This document shows, one piece after another, positions 17,734-28,106 of a stretch of 64,000 nt of DNA. The DNA comes from Mucilaginibacter inviolabilis. Lineage in GTDB: Bacteria > Bacteroidota > Bacteroidia > Sphingobacteriales > Sphingobacteriaceae. A program made the translations under genes and the position numbers. The stretch is from assembly GCF_011089895.1 (NCBI RefSeq), contig NZ_JAANAT010000001.1:1178001-1242000 (forward strand), written 5' to 3'. Position 1 is the first letter of the stretch. Each line of letters begins with the position of its first letter. The notes under the pieces were generated by a model, which searched no databases, was not told the DNA's origin, and worked only from the letters and a program-made list of their open reading frames with translations.

Positions 17734-20151
17734 TTATTCGTTCCTTAAACTTTTAACCGGATTTACCAGTGCTGCCTTTAAGGCCTTGTATCCTACAGTG
17801 ATCCAGGCAATAAGAACCGAGGATATAATAGCCAGTGCAAATACCCAAACACTTAATGATATCCGGTAAGCGAAATTTTGCAGCCAGCCAGTCATCAGGT
17901 ACCAGGCTGTTGGCATAGCAATAACAAATGAAATGGCTATCAGCACCATAAATTCCTTGGAGAACAGATAAATAATACTGCTTACTGATGCGCCCAATAC
18001 TTTACGGATACCAACCTCTTTGGTGCGCTGTACTGCCATAAATGATACCAGGCCATATAAACCCAGGCAGGATATAAAAATGGCTATACCGGCAAATATT
18101 TTATAAACCAGAGCCATCTGATTTTCCTGCTTATAAAAGTCAGCTATATTTTGATCCAGAAAATATCCGTTATATGCGTATTCCGGATAAGTTGTCTCCC
18201 AAATTTTTTGCAATTGCGCAACTGTTTTATTCAGATTTGCTGTTTTAATCTTTATGGCTACCTGCGATTCATAAGATTTTTGGGCCGATATAACAATAGG
18301 CTTTACGGTTTCACGAAGAGAATTTGTTTTAAAATCTTTAACCACACCGCTGATGGGTAAAATAGACCCTTTGCCTAAGCGTACAGTTTTACCTATAGCT
18401 TCTGTGGCGTTTTGAATGCCCAATTTGTGAATAAAGGTTTCATTAACTACTACCTGTCGTGCTGTATCGCTTACGTCATATTCTTTACCCGCAGCAAAAC
18501 GTAACTCATAGGTTTTGAAGTAGTCAGCATCCCCATATTTTAAAAATGTACTAAAGCCGGGGTCTTTAATGGAATGATTAAAATAAAAATTAGTGGCCGA
18601 ATTATTTTCAGATGATGGGGCATCTGATGAAAAGCTTACCGATTGTACCTCTGCATTTTGTAATAACTGTTGTTTAAAGGAATCCATCCGGCGCAAACTC
18701 AGACTATCTGTATAGCCAGGTATGATCAATACAGCATTTTTGTTAAAACCAAGATCGGCGTGGTTTACATAATCCATCTGAGTTACAGCTACAATGGTGC
18801 CTATAATAAGCAACTGAGAAATAGCAAACTGCCCCACTACCAGAGCCCTGCGTAAAGGTATACCACCTATAGAGGCAGCGGTTATCTTATTTTTCAAAGC
18901 CAATACCGGTTTAAAACCAGAGACAACCAGTGCCGGGTATATACCTGAAAGTAAGATCACGCAGACCATTACCATTGCCGCAAATAAGATATTCTCTGGA
19001 TTGAAAAGTCCGATATCTACCGGCACGCTGGCCATATGTTTTAAGTAAGGGATAGCCAGTTTAGCAATAACAAGCGCCAGTAAAACCGATCCTATAACAA
19101 TTAAAGTAGTTTCGCCTATAATTTGCATGATCAGCTGTTTCCGGGTGCTTCCTAATACCTTACGGATACCTACTTCTTTTGACCGGCCCACTGATTGCGC
19201 GGTAGACAGGTTGATAAAATTAATGGAAGCCATAACAATGATCAGTATGGCAATAAATGATAACGTGCGCAAGGTAGCTTTGCTCATAATATGATCACCC
19301 AACGTGTTACCGAAACGGGTATCAAAATGTAATAACGACAATGGTTGAGCGAAAATAAGCTTCTTTTTGGTGCCGCTTTCATAATGCTTTTTAGTAAAAG
19401 ATATAAGCTGGTTATCTATATTATTAACAGAGGTATTAGGAAGTAGCATAAACACCTGATGACTGCTGCTTATAGCGCCCCAATCGTTTTCGTAATAATA
19501 CTCGTTGGGGTGCTGTTTCCAGGTAATATAAGACACCATTATTTTGAACGGAAAATCAGTATTTACCGGTTGATCTTCCGTAACACCTGCAACTTTAAGA
19601 TCAATCAAGTTGTCCATTTTCAGGGTTTTACCAACGATGTTAGTCCAATCGCCAAAATATTTCACAGCTATACTTTTGCTGACAACTACGGTATTAGGTT
19701 CTGTTAAAACAGATGGCGTTCCTGCAAGCCATTTAAAACTGAAAATATCAAAAAACTGAGGTTCGATAAATACAACACCTACACTCTCCGTAAACTTTTT
19801 ATCACCGGTATTTTTACCTGCGCTAAGATCCTGCACGGTGAACTGACTTCCATAACTGGAATTTAAAGCGGCTATTTTAGCTTGAGGGAAGTCAACCCGT
19901 AAAGCATCAGTGGCGGGAGCAGGTAATCCAGGAGTATAATTAAACCCATCCTCATGGGTTTGCTTGAGTACAATGTGGTAGATATTTTTAAAATTGGGTT
20001 GGCTGGTATCAAAACTCATTTCGTAACGGATGATAATGAAGATCAGCAAACAGGCAGAAATACCCAATGTTAACCCAGCTATATTAATAGCAGAGTATCC
20101 TTTATGACGAATTATATTTCTCCAGGCTATTTTAAAATAGTTTTTCAGCAT
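17734..20151 (-). CDS. FtsX/MacB-type ABC permease (permease 9, first of unit III)
   Basis: 805 aa. First gene behind the dyad enhancer at 20246-20284; the expected transcription start lies only about 16 nt from its ATG, giving a very short leader. Paralogue of permease 12 (RRALVVGQFAISQ; SSENNSATNFYFNH; SFMAVQRTKEVGIRKVLGA). The first coupling motif reads RSKEVGIRKVLGSTRKQL. Tail NPVKSLRNE. The head-of-unit position suggests it is the most strongly expressed of permeases 9-13 if mRNA levels fall along the unit; that is inference. Confidence 0.92.
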   Translation of the reverse strand: MLKNYFKIAWRNIIRHKGYSAINIAGLTLGISACLLIFIIIRYEMSFDTSQPNFKNIYHIVLKQTHEDGFNYTPGLPAPATDALRVDFPQAKIAALNSSYGSQFTVQDLSAGKNTGDKKFTESVGVVFIEPQFFDIFSFKWLAGTPSVLTEPNTVVVSKSIAVKYFGDWTNIVGKTLKMDNLIDLKVAGVTEDQPVNTDFPFKIMVSYITWKQHPNEYYYENDWGAISSSHQVFMLLPNTSVNNIDNQLISFTKKHYESGTKKKLIFAQPLSLLHFDTRFGNTLGDHIMSKATLRTLSFIAILIIVMASINFINLSTAQSVGRSKEVGIRKVLGSTRKQLIMQIIGETTLIVIGSVLLALVIAKLAIPYLKHMASVPVDIGLFNPENILFAAMVMVCVILLSGIYPALVVSGFKPVLALKNKITAASIGGIPLRRALVVGQFAISQLLIIGTIVAVTQMDYVNHADLGFNKNAVLIIPGYTDSLSLRRMDSFKQQLLQNAEVQSVSFSSDAPSSENNSATNFYFNHSIKDPGFSTFLKYGDADYFKTYELRFAAGKEYDVSDTARQVVVNETFIHKLGIQNATEAIGKTVRLGKGSILPISGVVKDFKTNSLRETVKPIVISAQKSYESQVAIKIKTANLNKTVAQLQKIWETTYPEYAYNGYFLDQNIADFYKQENQMALVYKIFAGIAIFISCLGLYGLVSFMAVQRTKEVGIRKVLGASVSSIIYLFSKEFMVLIAISFVIAMPTAWYLMTGWLQNFAYRISLSVWVFALAIISSVLIAWITVGYKALKAALVNPVKSLRNE

Positions 20152-20178
20152 TTTTCGTAGTTTAATTCATGTTAATAA

Positions 20179-20196
20179 TTAAAACACATACCAAAA
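20179..20196 (-). promoter_or_regulatory. Sigma-54-like promoter of permease unit III
   Basis: The minus strand reads TTTTGGTATGTGTTTTAA. TGGTAT sits 54 bp from the dyad edge at 20246. The -12 half is TTAA instead of TTGC. Predicted start near 20167, about 16 nt before the ATG at 20151. Confidence 0.5.
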
Positions 20197-20245
20197 CACT
20201 AATGTATTGATTATTAACTAATTAAATATTTATTTAAAAACAAGG

Positions 20246-20284
20246 TGTTCGTAAGTGTAACAACACATGTACGGTTATGATACA
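20246..20284 (-). promoter_or_regulatory. Tandem-dyad enhancer (UAS) copy 2
   Basis: TGTTCGTAAGTGTAACA (20246-20262) and TGTACGGTTATGATACA (20268-20284), 5 bp apart. The second site is the best TGTA-N9-TACA dyad of the four copies. It lies upstream of permeases 9-13. Confidence 0.78.
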
Positions 20285-20306
20285 GTGTTTCTTAGGCTGA
20301 TTACAG

Positions 20307-20350
20307 GCTACTAAATGGATACAGAAATCGATATTATTACATTTAGTAGC
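20307..20350 (-). terminator. Hairpin after permease unit II (possible terminator)
   Basis: GCTACTAAATG (20307-20317) and CATTTAGTAGC (20340-20350) form a perfect 11-bp stem with a 22-nt loop, 31 bp past the stop of the permease gene ending at 20381. No U-tract follows, so termination may be partial or factor-dependent. Confidence 0.5.
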
Positions 20351-20380
20351 AATTCATAAATGATGCCAATTACACCAATA

Positions 20381-22846
20381 TTATTCGCTGCGTAAGCTTT
20401 TAACAGGATTGGCGATAGCTGCCTTAATTGTTTGAAAACTCAGTGTACACAAAGCCGCCAGCAACATACCAGTACCGCTCAATATAAATATCCACCAACT
20501 GATGGTTGTACGGTCGGCAAAGCTTTCCATCCATTTATGCATGGCGTACCAGGCCAGCGGAGTAACTAAAATAAAAGCTAATACAATAAGAAATACTAAT
20601 TCTGTTGATAGCAACGTAACTATTTGGGAAACTGATGCGCCCAGCACTTTCCTAACTCCTATTTCTTTGGTTCGCAAATTGGTTGTGTACATAGCCAGGC
20701 CAAGCAATCCCAAACAGCTGATGAATACCGATAATCCGGTGGCCCAGGTAAGTAAGGTTGATGTCTGTTGTTCACTTTTATAAAATTTGGCTATGCTTTC
20801 ATCAAAAAAGCGATAGTCAAAATCATCATCAGGATATACTTGTTTCCATGCTTTTTCTATACTATTTATAGCGGTTTTCCACTCATTTCCACCTTCAATT
20901 TGTGGTTTTAAAGCCAAATGGAATGTGCGGTTTATAAATTTTGAAGTAGTTAACATTGCCAACGGCTTTATAGGTGAATGCAATGATTTTTGATAAAAAT
21001 CGCCCACTACGCCAATGATCTCTGTTTTTTTATCATTATAGTCCACCATGTGCCCAATAGCAGCCGCTGGGTTTTTGAAACCCAGTACACGCGCGTAGGT
21101 TTGGTTGATCAATATAGCCTTTATCGAATCTGAAGCTTGCAGATTGCGGCCTGCGAGCAGTTTTATGTGATAGATTTTAATGTAATTTTCATCTACAAAC
21201 TTTTGCTGAACGTCTGTTTTAATCTCTTTCTTGCCATCCTTATACTTAACTTCTGTTGACATGGTGTTACCTGATGATGGTGCAGGCCCGCCTACGCTGA
21301 TCATTTCAATTTGTGGTATTGTGTTAATGGCATTCATAAATACCTGTTGCTTTTTATGACTGTCCAGGCCTTTAAATGGTATACCAATATTTAGTATAGC
21401 TTCTTTTTTAAATCCCAGGTCTTTATGTAAAGCATAATAAACTTGTTTACTCACCAATATGGTAGCCATAATAAAAAATTGAGCAATAACAAACTGTGCT
21501 ACAGTCAACGATTTACGCAGTATCGCATTTCTGGTTTTACTAGTGCCTGAATTTGCCTGGTTTTTAAGAACCAGAGCCGGTTTATATCCGGAAAGAACCA
21601 GAGCAGGATAAAAACCCGACAAAAGACTTACAGCAAAGGTTAGCCCTACTAAGAAAAGTATAAGATTAGGCTGATGCAGGTAATCAACTTTAACGCCGGC
21701 TGGTATAAAATCTGCAAATAGTTTTAAAATAAAGGGAGCTATTAAAATGGCTATGATTACTGCTAATAATGTAACTAAAAAAGTTTCGCTTAAAAATTGT
21801 AATATAAGTTGCCTGCGGGTGCTGCCCATGGTTTTGCGTATCCCTATTTCTTTTGCCCTTTGTGATGCCTGGGCTGTTGTAAGGTTTACAAAATTGATAC
21901 AACCTAATGCCAGTAAAAAAGCGGCAATAGCCAGCAAACCATATAACGTGGCTTTGTTAGCTATGCGACCATTGTCAAAATTGGAGTAATCCTTGTTAAA
22001 GTGCAGATCGTTCAGCGGTTGTAGGTGGTACACCCGTTTATTACCTGCATCTTCTTTCCGGCCCGGGTTATGCTTTTTGAACAGTACATTCAGTTGTTTT
22101 TCTACATTGGCCGGGTTAACATTATTAGCAAGCTTAATAAATAATGCCGATGCAGAGGTAGTACTCCCCCATTCTGTTAATTGTAAACTACCTTTCAGAT
22201 CGGCATTGCTTAAACCCGTGCTGTATGATATAAAATCCTGAAAGTAAAGATCTGTGTTCTGTATAGGTGTTTGTACAATGCCTGTTACGGTAGTTTTAAT
22301 AGTATCAAAGATCACAGTTTTACCAAGCACCTGGTTATATGGAATATTGGGGAAATAAATTTTAGCCTGGTCTGAAGTAATAACTAATTGATATGGTTCA
22401 TTTAGGGCAGTTTTAGGTGAGCCAGCTAACCAACTGTATTTAAACAGGTTAAAATACCGGGCATCCGCTAACACCGCATTCTCCTGGTTTTTAAACTTAG
22501 CGGGTACATCTGCTCCTGCTTTTGGCACAAATACATTTACCTGGTTTAAGGTAAAAAATGGCACCACATCCTTAACACCGGTTACTTCAGATTTTACCGC
22601 ACCGGCAAGCGGTCCGCTTACGCCACTGTTATATCCTACTTCACCAGAAAATGAAAATTCGGTTACCGCCCTGTAGATCCTGTCGCCGTCCGGATGAAAT
22701 TTATCAAACGTAAAATCAAAATGTACGATAAGGTAAATAACCAAAGCCGCACTTATACCTACCGATAACCCAATAATGTTGATCAGCGTAAATAATTTAT
22801 GCCTGCCAAAGTTGCGCAAGGCTATCTTGAAGTAATTTTTGATCAT
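20381..22846 (-). CDS. FtsX/MacB-type ABC permease (permease 8)
   Basis: 821 aa. Tandem duplicate of the upstream permease 7: nearly the same N-terminus (MIKNYFKIALRNFGRHKLFT), the same first coupling motif (RAKEIGIRKTMGSTRRQL, where Lys-Thr-Met is peculiar to this pair), and the same last third (LLTWATGLSVFISCLGLLGL, then AMYTTNLRTKEIGVRKVLGA). Differences concentrate in the two periplasmic domains, for example EVKYKDGKKEIKTDV. DNA near the 3' ends is also visibly alike (around 20400-20520 against 22915-23035), so this is a recent duplication or gene conversion. Tail NPVKSLRSE. Gap to permease 7: 44 bp. Confidence 0.92.
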   Translation of the reverse strand: MIKNYFKIALRNFGRHKLFTLINIIGLSVGISAALVIYLIVHFDFTFDKFHPDGDRIYRAVTEFSFSGEVGYNSGVSGPLAGAVKSEVTGVKDVVPFFTLNQVNVFVPKAGADVPAKFKNQENAVLADARYFNLFKYSWLAGSPKTALNEPYQLVITSDQAKIYFPNIPYNQVLGKTVIFDTIKTTVTGIVQTPIQNTDLYFQDFISYSTGLSNADLKGSLQLTEWGSTTSASALFIKLANNVNPANVEKQLNVLFKKHNPGRKEDAGNKRVYHLQPLNDLHFNKDYSNFDNGRIANKATLYGLLAIAAFLLALGCINFVNLTTAQASQRAKEIGIRKTMGSTRRQLILQFLSETFLVTLLAVIIAILIAPFILKLFADFIPAGVKVDYLHQPNLILFLVGLTFAVSLLSGFYPALVLSGYKPALVLKNQANSGTSKTRNAILRKSLTVAQFVIAQFFIMATILVSKQVYYALHKDLGFKKEAILNIGIPFKGLDSHKKQQVFMNAINTIPQIEMISVGGPAPSSGNTMSTEVKYKDGKKEIKTDVQQKFVDENYIKIYHIKLLAGRNLQASDSIKAILINQTYARVLGFKNPAAAIGHMVDYNDKKTEIIGVVGDFYQKSLHSPIKPLAMLTTSKFINRTFHLALKPQIEGGNEWKTAINSIEKAWKQVYPDDDFDYRFFDESIAKFYKSEQQTSTLLTWATGLSVFISCLGLLGLAMYTTNLRTKEIGVRKVLGASVSQIVTLLSTELVFLIVLAFILVTPLAWYAMHKWMESFADRTTISWWIFILSGTGMLLAALCTLSFQTIKAAIANPVKSLRSE

Positions 22847-22890
22847 GATGATATAAATTCTAAAATCTAACTTCTAATTAACTTTCAGTT

Positions 22891-25362
22891 TTACTCACTC
22901 CTCAAACTTTTAACCGGGTTGGCGATAGCTGCTTTAACCGTTTGGAAGCTCAAAGTGCACAAAGCAGCCAGCAGCATACCGGCGCCACTCAAAATAAATA
23001 CCCACCAGCTGATAGTGGTGCGGTCGGCAAAATTTTGTATCCATTTATGCATGGCATACCAGGCTAGTGGTGTAACTAAAACAAAAGCCAATACAATAAG
23101 TATGATCAACTCTGTTGATAGCAGGGTAACAATTTGAGTTACCGAAGCACCAAGAACTTTCCTAACTCCTATTTCTTTGGTACGCAAATTAGTGGTGTAC
23201 ATGGCTAAACCAAGCAAACCCAGACAGCTTATAAATACCGACAATCCAGTGGCCCATGTCAATAAAGTTGATGTGTGTTGTTCCGCATCATAGAATTTGG
23301 CAATATTTTCATCAAAAAAATGATATTCAAAATCGTCTTCAGGATAAATCTCTTTCCATGCCGATTCCATTGCCGAAATTGCTTTTTTCCAATCATTACC
23401 ACCAGCCGATTGGGGTTTTAATGCGATATGAAATGTGCCGTTATTATAACGTTCTTTACTGGTTAAAATAGCCAATGGCTTAATCGGTGAGTGCAGCGAT
23501 TCATGATAAAAATCCGCAACCACTCCAATGATTTCCATTTTGGTATCGCCATTAAAATTATCTATTAGTTTACCAACTGCATCTTTAGGGTTTTTAAATC
23601 CGAATATTTTTGCACAAGTCGTATTAATTAAAAAGCCTCTGGAGGTATCTGATAATCGTAGATTGCGGCCGGCAAGTAGTTTGATCTTATATACATTAAT
23701 GTAATTTTCATCGCCATATTTTTCTTCCAGATTTATTTTGATATCCTTCTTTCCATCTTTATAAGTAGCTTCTGTTGAGTTACTTGAGCTGGAAGATGGG
23801 GCATCCTTTCCTATTGCTATAATCTCTATTTGAGGTATAGCTTTTAACTTATTCATAAATACCTGGTTACGACTCACCGTACGGCTTTTCCAGGGGGAGT
23901 TAATTACTATAATTGCATCTTTTTTAAAACCCAGGTCTTTATGAAGCGCGTAATATATTTGTTTACTAACCAGCACCGTGGCCATGATAAAGAATTGGGC
24001 TATAACAAACTGTAAAACGGTTAATGATTTACGTAACACCGCGTTACGTGTTTTATTGCTATTGGCAGCGGTTTGATTTTTAAGCACCAGTGCGGGTTTA
24101 TATCCCGATAGTAATATAGCCGGGTAAAACCCAGATAAAAGGCTTACCACTATTGTTAATATGAACAGAAAAATTATCAGATCGGGATGACCTAAAATAT
24201 CTATCGTAATACCCTGCGGAATAAAATCAGCAAAAAGTTTTAAAATAACAGGAGCTATAGCTACAGAAACAATTACGGCAATTAAGGTTATTAAAAATGT
24301 TTCACTTAAAAACTGGATAATAAGTTGTACACGACTGCTACCCATTGTTTTACGAATACCTATTTCTTTAGCTCTTTGTGTAGCCTGAGCGGTGGTTAAA
24401 TTCACAAAGTTGATGCAACCTAATAACAACAGGAACAAGGCAATCACCAATAAACCATACAATGTAGTTTTGTTGGCACTACGACTGGCACCGGTATCAA
24501 ACGTTCCGTATATTCCGTTAAAGTGTAAATCGCTTAATGGCTGTAGTGTAAAATTTCGGGTGTTGCCTTTATCTGATGGTTTAGGTGGATTGTTTTTCTT
24601 TAATAACTCATTTAATTGTTTTTCGATATGGGCAACAGTAATGTTTGGTGATAACTTGATAAAAAGTTGAGAGGCAGATGTTGTACCACCCCAGTTTTCC
24701 GGTCTTATTTCATTTTGAAGAGCCTTATTTGAACTTACAGAAGCATGAGATATAAAATCATGAAAAGTAAAATCGTTATTGCCTTTTAATGGCTCTACTA
24801 TACCGCTAACGGTTGTGGTTAAAGTATCATAAGTAACCGTGCGTCCTAACATTTGGTTATAGGAAAGCGAGGGAAAGTATTTTTTAGCTTGATCTGTAGT
24901 CAATACCACCTGGTTGGGTTCATTTAGCGCGGTTTTAGCAGAACCAGCTTTCCAACTATAATTAAACAGGTTAAAATAACGGCTATCAGCAATAACAACA
25001 TTATCCTGAGTTTTGAATTTAACCGGAACACCTGATTTTGCAGGAATAAGCACATTAGGTTGACTGAGGGTAAAAAAAGGAGCCGAAATAGCTACACCGC
25101 TAACAGATTTCATTGCCTCGGGCAATGCTCCGGTAACTCCCCTGTTATGAGCTTCCTCACCAGAAAACGTATAATTAGAAACTATGCGATATATCCTGTC
25201 ACCATCAGTAAAGGATTGATTAAAAGTGAAATCAAAATGCACGATCAGATAAATAACCAATGCCGAACTTATACCAATGGATAGCCCGATAATATTGATC
25301 AGCGTAAACAATTTATGCTTACTAAAGTTGCGTAAGGCAATCTTGAAATAATTTTTGATCAT
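22891..25362 (-). CDS. FtsX/MacB-type ABC permease (permease 7)
   Basis: 823 aa, the longest of the set. Duplicate partner of permease 8 (see that entry for shared motifs). Its own periplasmic variation includes GVTGALPEAMKSVSGVAISA in domain 1 and a Ser-rich stretch DAPSSSSSNSTEATYKDG in domain 2. First coupling motif RAKEIGIRKTMGSSRVQL, second LRTKEIGVRKVLGASVTQ. Middle gene of unit II (permeases 6-7-8), 72 bp after permease 6 and without a visible internal terminator. Confidence 0.92.
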   Translation of the reverse strand: MIKNYFKIALRNFSKHKLFTLINIIGLSIGISSALVIYLIVHFDFTFNQSFTDGDRIYRIVSNYTFSGEEAHNRGVTGALPEAMKSVSGVAISAPFFTLSQPNVLIPAKSGVPVKFKTQDNVVIADSRYFNLFNYSWKAGSAKTALNEPNQVVLTTDQAKKYFPSLSYNQMLGRTVTYDTLTTTVSGIVEPLKGNNDFTFHDFISHASVSSNKALQNEIRPENWGGTTSASQLFIKLSPNITVAHIEKQLNELLKKNNPPKPSDKGNTRNFTLQPLSDLHFNGIYGTFDTGASRSANKTTLYGLLVIALFLLLLGCINFVNLTTAQATQRAKEIGIRKTMGSSRVQLIIQFLSETFLITLIAVIVSVAIAPVILKLFADFIPQGITIDILGHPDLIIFLFILTIVVSLLSGFYPAILLSGYKPALVLKNQTAANSNKTRNAVLRKSLTVLQFVIAQFFIMATVLVSKQIYYALHKDLGFKKDAIIVINSPWKSRTVSRNQVFMNKLKAIPQIEIIAIGKDAPSSSSSNSTEATYKDGKKDIKINLEEKYGDENYINVYKIKLLAGRNLRLSDTSRGFLINTTCAKIFGFKNPKDAVGKLIDNFNGDTKMEIIGVVADFYHESLHSPIKPLAILTSKERYNNGTFHIALKPQSAGGNDWKKAISAMESAWKEIYPEDDFEYHFFDENIAKFYDAEQHTSTLLTWATGLSVFISCLGLLGLAMYTTNLRTKEIGVRKVLGASVTQIVTLLSTELIILIVLAFVLVTPLAWYAMHKWIQNFADRTTISWWVFILSGAGMLLAALCTLSFQTVKAAIANPVKSLRSE

Positions 25363-25434
25363 GATGCTATAAATTCTAAAATCTAATTTTTAAATCCTGA
25401 ATGTTCTTGAGTTCTAGCTTTCTGTGTGTAGCTT

Positions 25435-27873
25435 TTATTCGCTGCGTAAACTCTTTACCGGGTTTGCTGTAGCTGCTTTGATAGATTGAAAACTGATGGT
25501 TACAAAAGCGATCACTAATGCAATAACACCGGCCATTACAAATACCCACCATTGTATACTGATACGGAAGGCAAAATCAAGCAGCCATTTACTCATGGCG
25601 TACCAGGCCACAGGTAAAGCGATCACTGAAGCAATGAGCACCAGTTTTAAAAAGTCTTTGGATAGTTCCGTTACGATTTGCGGGATACTTGCTCCAAGCA
25701 CCTTACGTACCCCTATCTCTTTAATGCGTTGGCTAATGGTAAACGCCGAAAGACCAAAAAGTCCAAGACATGCTATAAATATGGCAATGAAAGAAAATAT
25801 AGTGAACAAGTGGCCTTGTTGCTGTTCGCTGTCATATAGCTTTTGAAACCTTTCGTCCAGAAACGTATACTCAAATGGCGTTTCTGGTTGTAACTTCTGC
25901 CAGGCTTGCTGAATTGTATTTATAGATGAGTTTATATTATTGCCAGCAATTTTTATGGATAACCTGTCATAATTTTCGCCGCCTGAATTATTGTGGCCTG
26001 GCATACGGAATAACAAAGGAATTATACTTTGATGCATCGACTCAAAATGAAAATCGTTAACTACCCCAATCACTTTACCCCTTACTCCGCCATATGCAAG
26101 ATCTTTTCCTATCGCATTTTCGGAAGTTTTCCAGCCAAGAACTTTTGCAGCAGCAGTGTTAATAACATAGTTATTGCTATCGGTACCAAAATCACGCGAA
26201 AAATTGCGCCCGGCAGCCATTTTCATACCAAAAGTAGGAATAAAGCCATAATCTGTATTTACATATTTGACATCTGCCTTAACTGGTTGTGATTTACTCC
26301 CTTCAAAAACTGATATATCCCGATCGTCCAATAATCTGCCAGACGGAATGCGTGATGAACGGCCCATCTCTTTAACACCCGCATTTTTAGTTACTTCATT
26401 TTTAAATGTTTCGAATTGGCTATTGCTGAATGGGTTACTCATTGTGATAACATGCTCCTTATCAAAGCCCAGCGACTTTTGTTGGATATAACTCAATTGT
26501 TGAAATACAATAGTAGTAGCAACTATAAGCACGATAGAAACAGAAAACTGCACTACCACTAAAACTTTACGAAATGATATACCACCTGTACCTATTTTTA
26601 ATATCCCTTTCAATACTTTAACAGGTTTAAATGACGACATGAACAGGGCAGGATAAATTCCGCTTAGGATACCTATAAAGAATGGCAATATTAATATGGT
26701 TAGTAATAACCCTGGCTGATATAAACTGCTGAAGTTCAATCCCAGGTTTGATAATCCATTAATAAACGGTATTAATAACCAGGTAAGTACTAATGCCAAT
26801 ATCAATGAAAAGAAAGTGATCAATACCGACTCACTTAAAAACTGCGTAATTATTTCTTTCCGCTGAGCCCCTATAACTTTACGGATACCGATCTCTCGCG
26901 CCCTTAATGCCGAACGCGCGGTCGATAGGTTCATATAATTGATACAGGCTATCAGCAGGATAAATAAAGCTATTGCCGAAAATATATAAACCCGCTTAAT
27001 ATCGCCATTGGCTTCTATTTCAGAATCTAGGTGCGAATGTAGATGTATGTCTAACAGTTTCTGAATATGCAACTTACTGTTTTGTGACTCCCGAAAATTC
27101 CCTGGTTGTCCGGGGAAATGAACATATTTATCTAAAAAGCCCGGGAATAATGATTCCATATGCTCTATATTGTAATTGGGTGGTAAAAGCATATACGTAT
27201 AAAAGTCATTGTTGCCCCAATTAGTATGTAGTTGTTTATCGCCATACAACGTACTATCCTTTAAAGTAATGAACGATAAAAGCATTTCCGGGTGAAGGTG
27301 CGCATTAGCCGGGAATGGTTTATAAATACCGGTTACCTTAAAGTTAAACCGGTTACCCAGTCTGATCTCCTTATTCATAGGATCCTCGTTACCAAAGTAT
27401 TTACGGGCCATGTCTTCGGTCATCATCACCGTGAAAGGATCTGAGAGAGCGGTCTTCGGATCGCCCTCAATAGTTTTTACAGTGAAAACATCAACAAAAT
27501 TTTCATCGGCAAAGTAAGATCCATTTTCATTAAGTAATTTATCCTTATAACGCATGGAAATGACACCGTTTCCCCGCAGCCGGGTTATTTTCTTGATGTC
27601 GGGAAATTCATTTTTTAATAAGGGGGCAAATGGTGGTGCTATTGACCCCAGGAAAAGCGTTTGAGCACCATCTACGGTGTTAAAGCTCCTGGTTACCCGG
27701 TAAACATCCCTGGCATTGGTATTATACTTATCGTAGCTCAGTTCATTTACAATATATATGAGGATAAGCATACAACAGGTTAAGCCGATGGTTAAGCCAA
27801 AAATATTGATGAACGAAATAAATTTATGTCGTGTGATATTGCGTACTGCGCTTCTCAAATAATTCTTTAACAT
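25435..27873 (-). CDS. FtsX/MacB-type ABC permease (permease 6, first of unit II)
   Basis: 812 aa. Head gene behind the dyad enhancer at 28002-28040. N-terminus MLKNYLRSAVRNITRHKFIS, TM1 FGLTIGLTCCMLILIYI. It has no near-twin in the locus; the closest are permeases 1 and 5 (DELSYDKY/NELSYDKYN openings and the HLHSHLDSE/IHLHSNRI segment before TM2). Coupling motifs RAREIGIRKVIGAQRKEI and RIKEIGVRKVLGASIPQI intact. Tail NPVKSLRSE. The lineage differs from permeases 7 and 8 in the same unit, so the unit was assembled from distinct types. Confidence 0.92.
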   Translation of the reverse strand: MLKNYLRSAVRNITRHKFISFINIFGLTIGLTCCMLILIYIVNELSYDKYNTNARDVYRVTRSFNTVDGAQTLFLGSIAPPFAPLLKNEFPDIKKITRLRGNGVISMRYKDKLLNENGSYFADENFVDVFTVKTIEGDPKTALSDPFTVMMTEDMARKYFGNEDPMNKEIRLGNRFNFKVTGIYKPFPANAHLHPEMLLSFITLKDSTLYGDKQLHTNWGNNDFYTYMLLPPNYNIEHMESLFPGFLDKYVHFPGQPGNFRESQNSKLHIQKLLDIHLHSHLDSEIEANGDIKRVYIFSAIALFILLIACINYMNLSTARSALRAREIGIRKVIGAQRKEIITQFLSESVLITFFSLILALVLTWLLIPFINGLSNLGLNFSSLYQPGLLLTILILPFFIGILSGIYPALFMSSFKPVKVLKGILKIGTGGISFRKVLVVVQFSVSIVLIVATTIVFQQLSYIQQKSLGFDKEHVITMSNPFSNSQFETFKNEVTKNAGVKEMGRSSRIPSGRLLDDRDISVFEGSKSQPVKADVKYVNTDYGFIPTFGMKMAAGRNFSRDFGTDSNNYVINTAAAKVLGWKTSENAIGKDLAYGGVRGKVIGVVNDFHFESMHQSIIPLLFRMPGHNNSGGENYDRLSIKIAGNNINSSINTIQQAWQKLQPETPFEYTFLDERFQKLYDSEQQQGHLFTIFSFIAIFIACLGLFGLSAFTISQRIKEIGVRKVLGASIPQIVTELSKDFLKLVLIASVIALPVAWYAMSKWLLDFAFRISIQWWVFVMAGVIALVIAFVTISFQSIKAATANPVKSLRSE

Positions 27874-27934
27874 GCCTGTAAATATTAAATTATAAAATCT
27901 GATGTCCTCATCTCCATCTTCCCTGCCTAGGCAA

Positions 27935-27950
27935 GTAAAATATGTACCAA
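27935..27950 (-). promoter_or_regulatory. Sigma-54-like promoter of permease unit II
   Basis: The minus strand reads TTGGTACATATTTTAC. TGGTAC (a good -24 match) is 54 bp from the dyad edge at 28002; the -12 half is TTAC. Predicted start near 27923, about 50 nt before the ATG at 27873. Confidence 0.52.
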
Positions 27951-28001
27951 TTATATAAACTACTAATAAACAGCAAATTATACATAATTTAATATTTTAA
28001 C

Positions 28002-28040
28002 TGTTCGCAGGCGTAACAGTGGGTGTCCGGTTATGATACA
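28002..28040 (-). promoter_or_regulatory. Tandem-dyad enhancer (UAS) copy 3
   Basis: TGTTCGCAGGCGTAACA (28002-28018) and TGTCCGGTTATGATACA (28024-28040), 5-bp spacer. It lies upstream of permeases 6-8 and directly behind the terminator of the previous unit. Confidence 0.77.
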
Positions 28041-28054
28041 GTAAAATAAAACAA

Positions 28055-28089
28055 AAAAGCCTGTTGGGTTAATTTTCCAACAGGCTTTT
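28055..28089 (-). terminator. Terminator of unit I (after the DUF4097-type gene)
   Basis: AAAAGCCTGTTGG (28055-28067) and CCAACAGGCTTTT (28077-28089) form a perfect 13-bp stem with a 9-nt loop and a U-run on the minus strand, 17 bp after the stop at 28107. Confidence 0.92.
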
Positions 28090-28106
28090 ATATAACTAGT
28101 AATTAA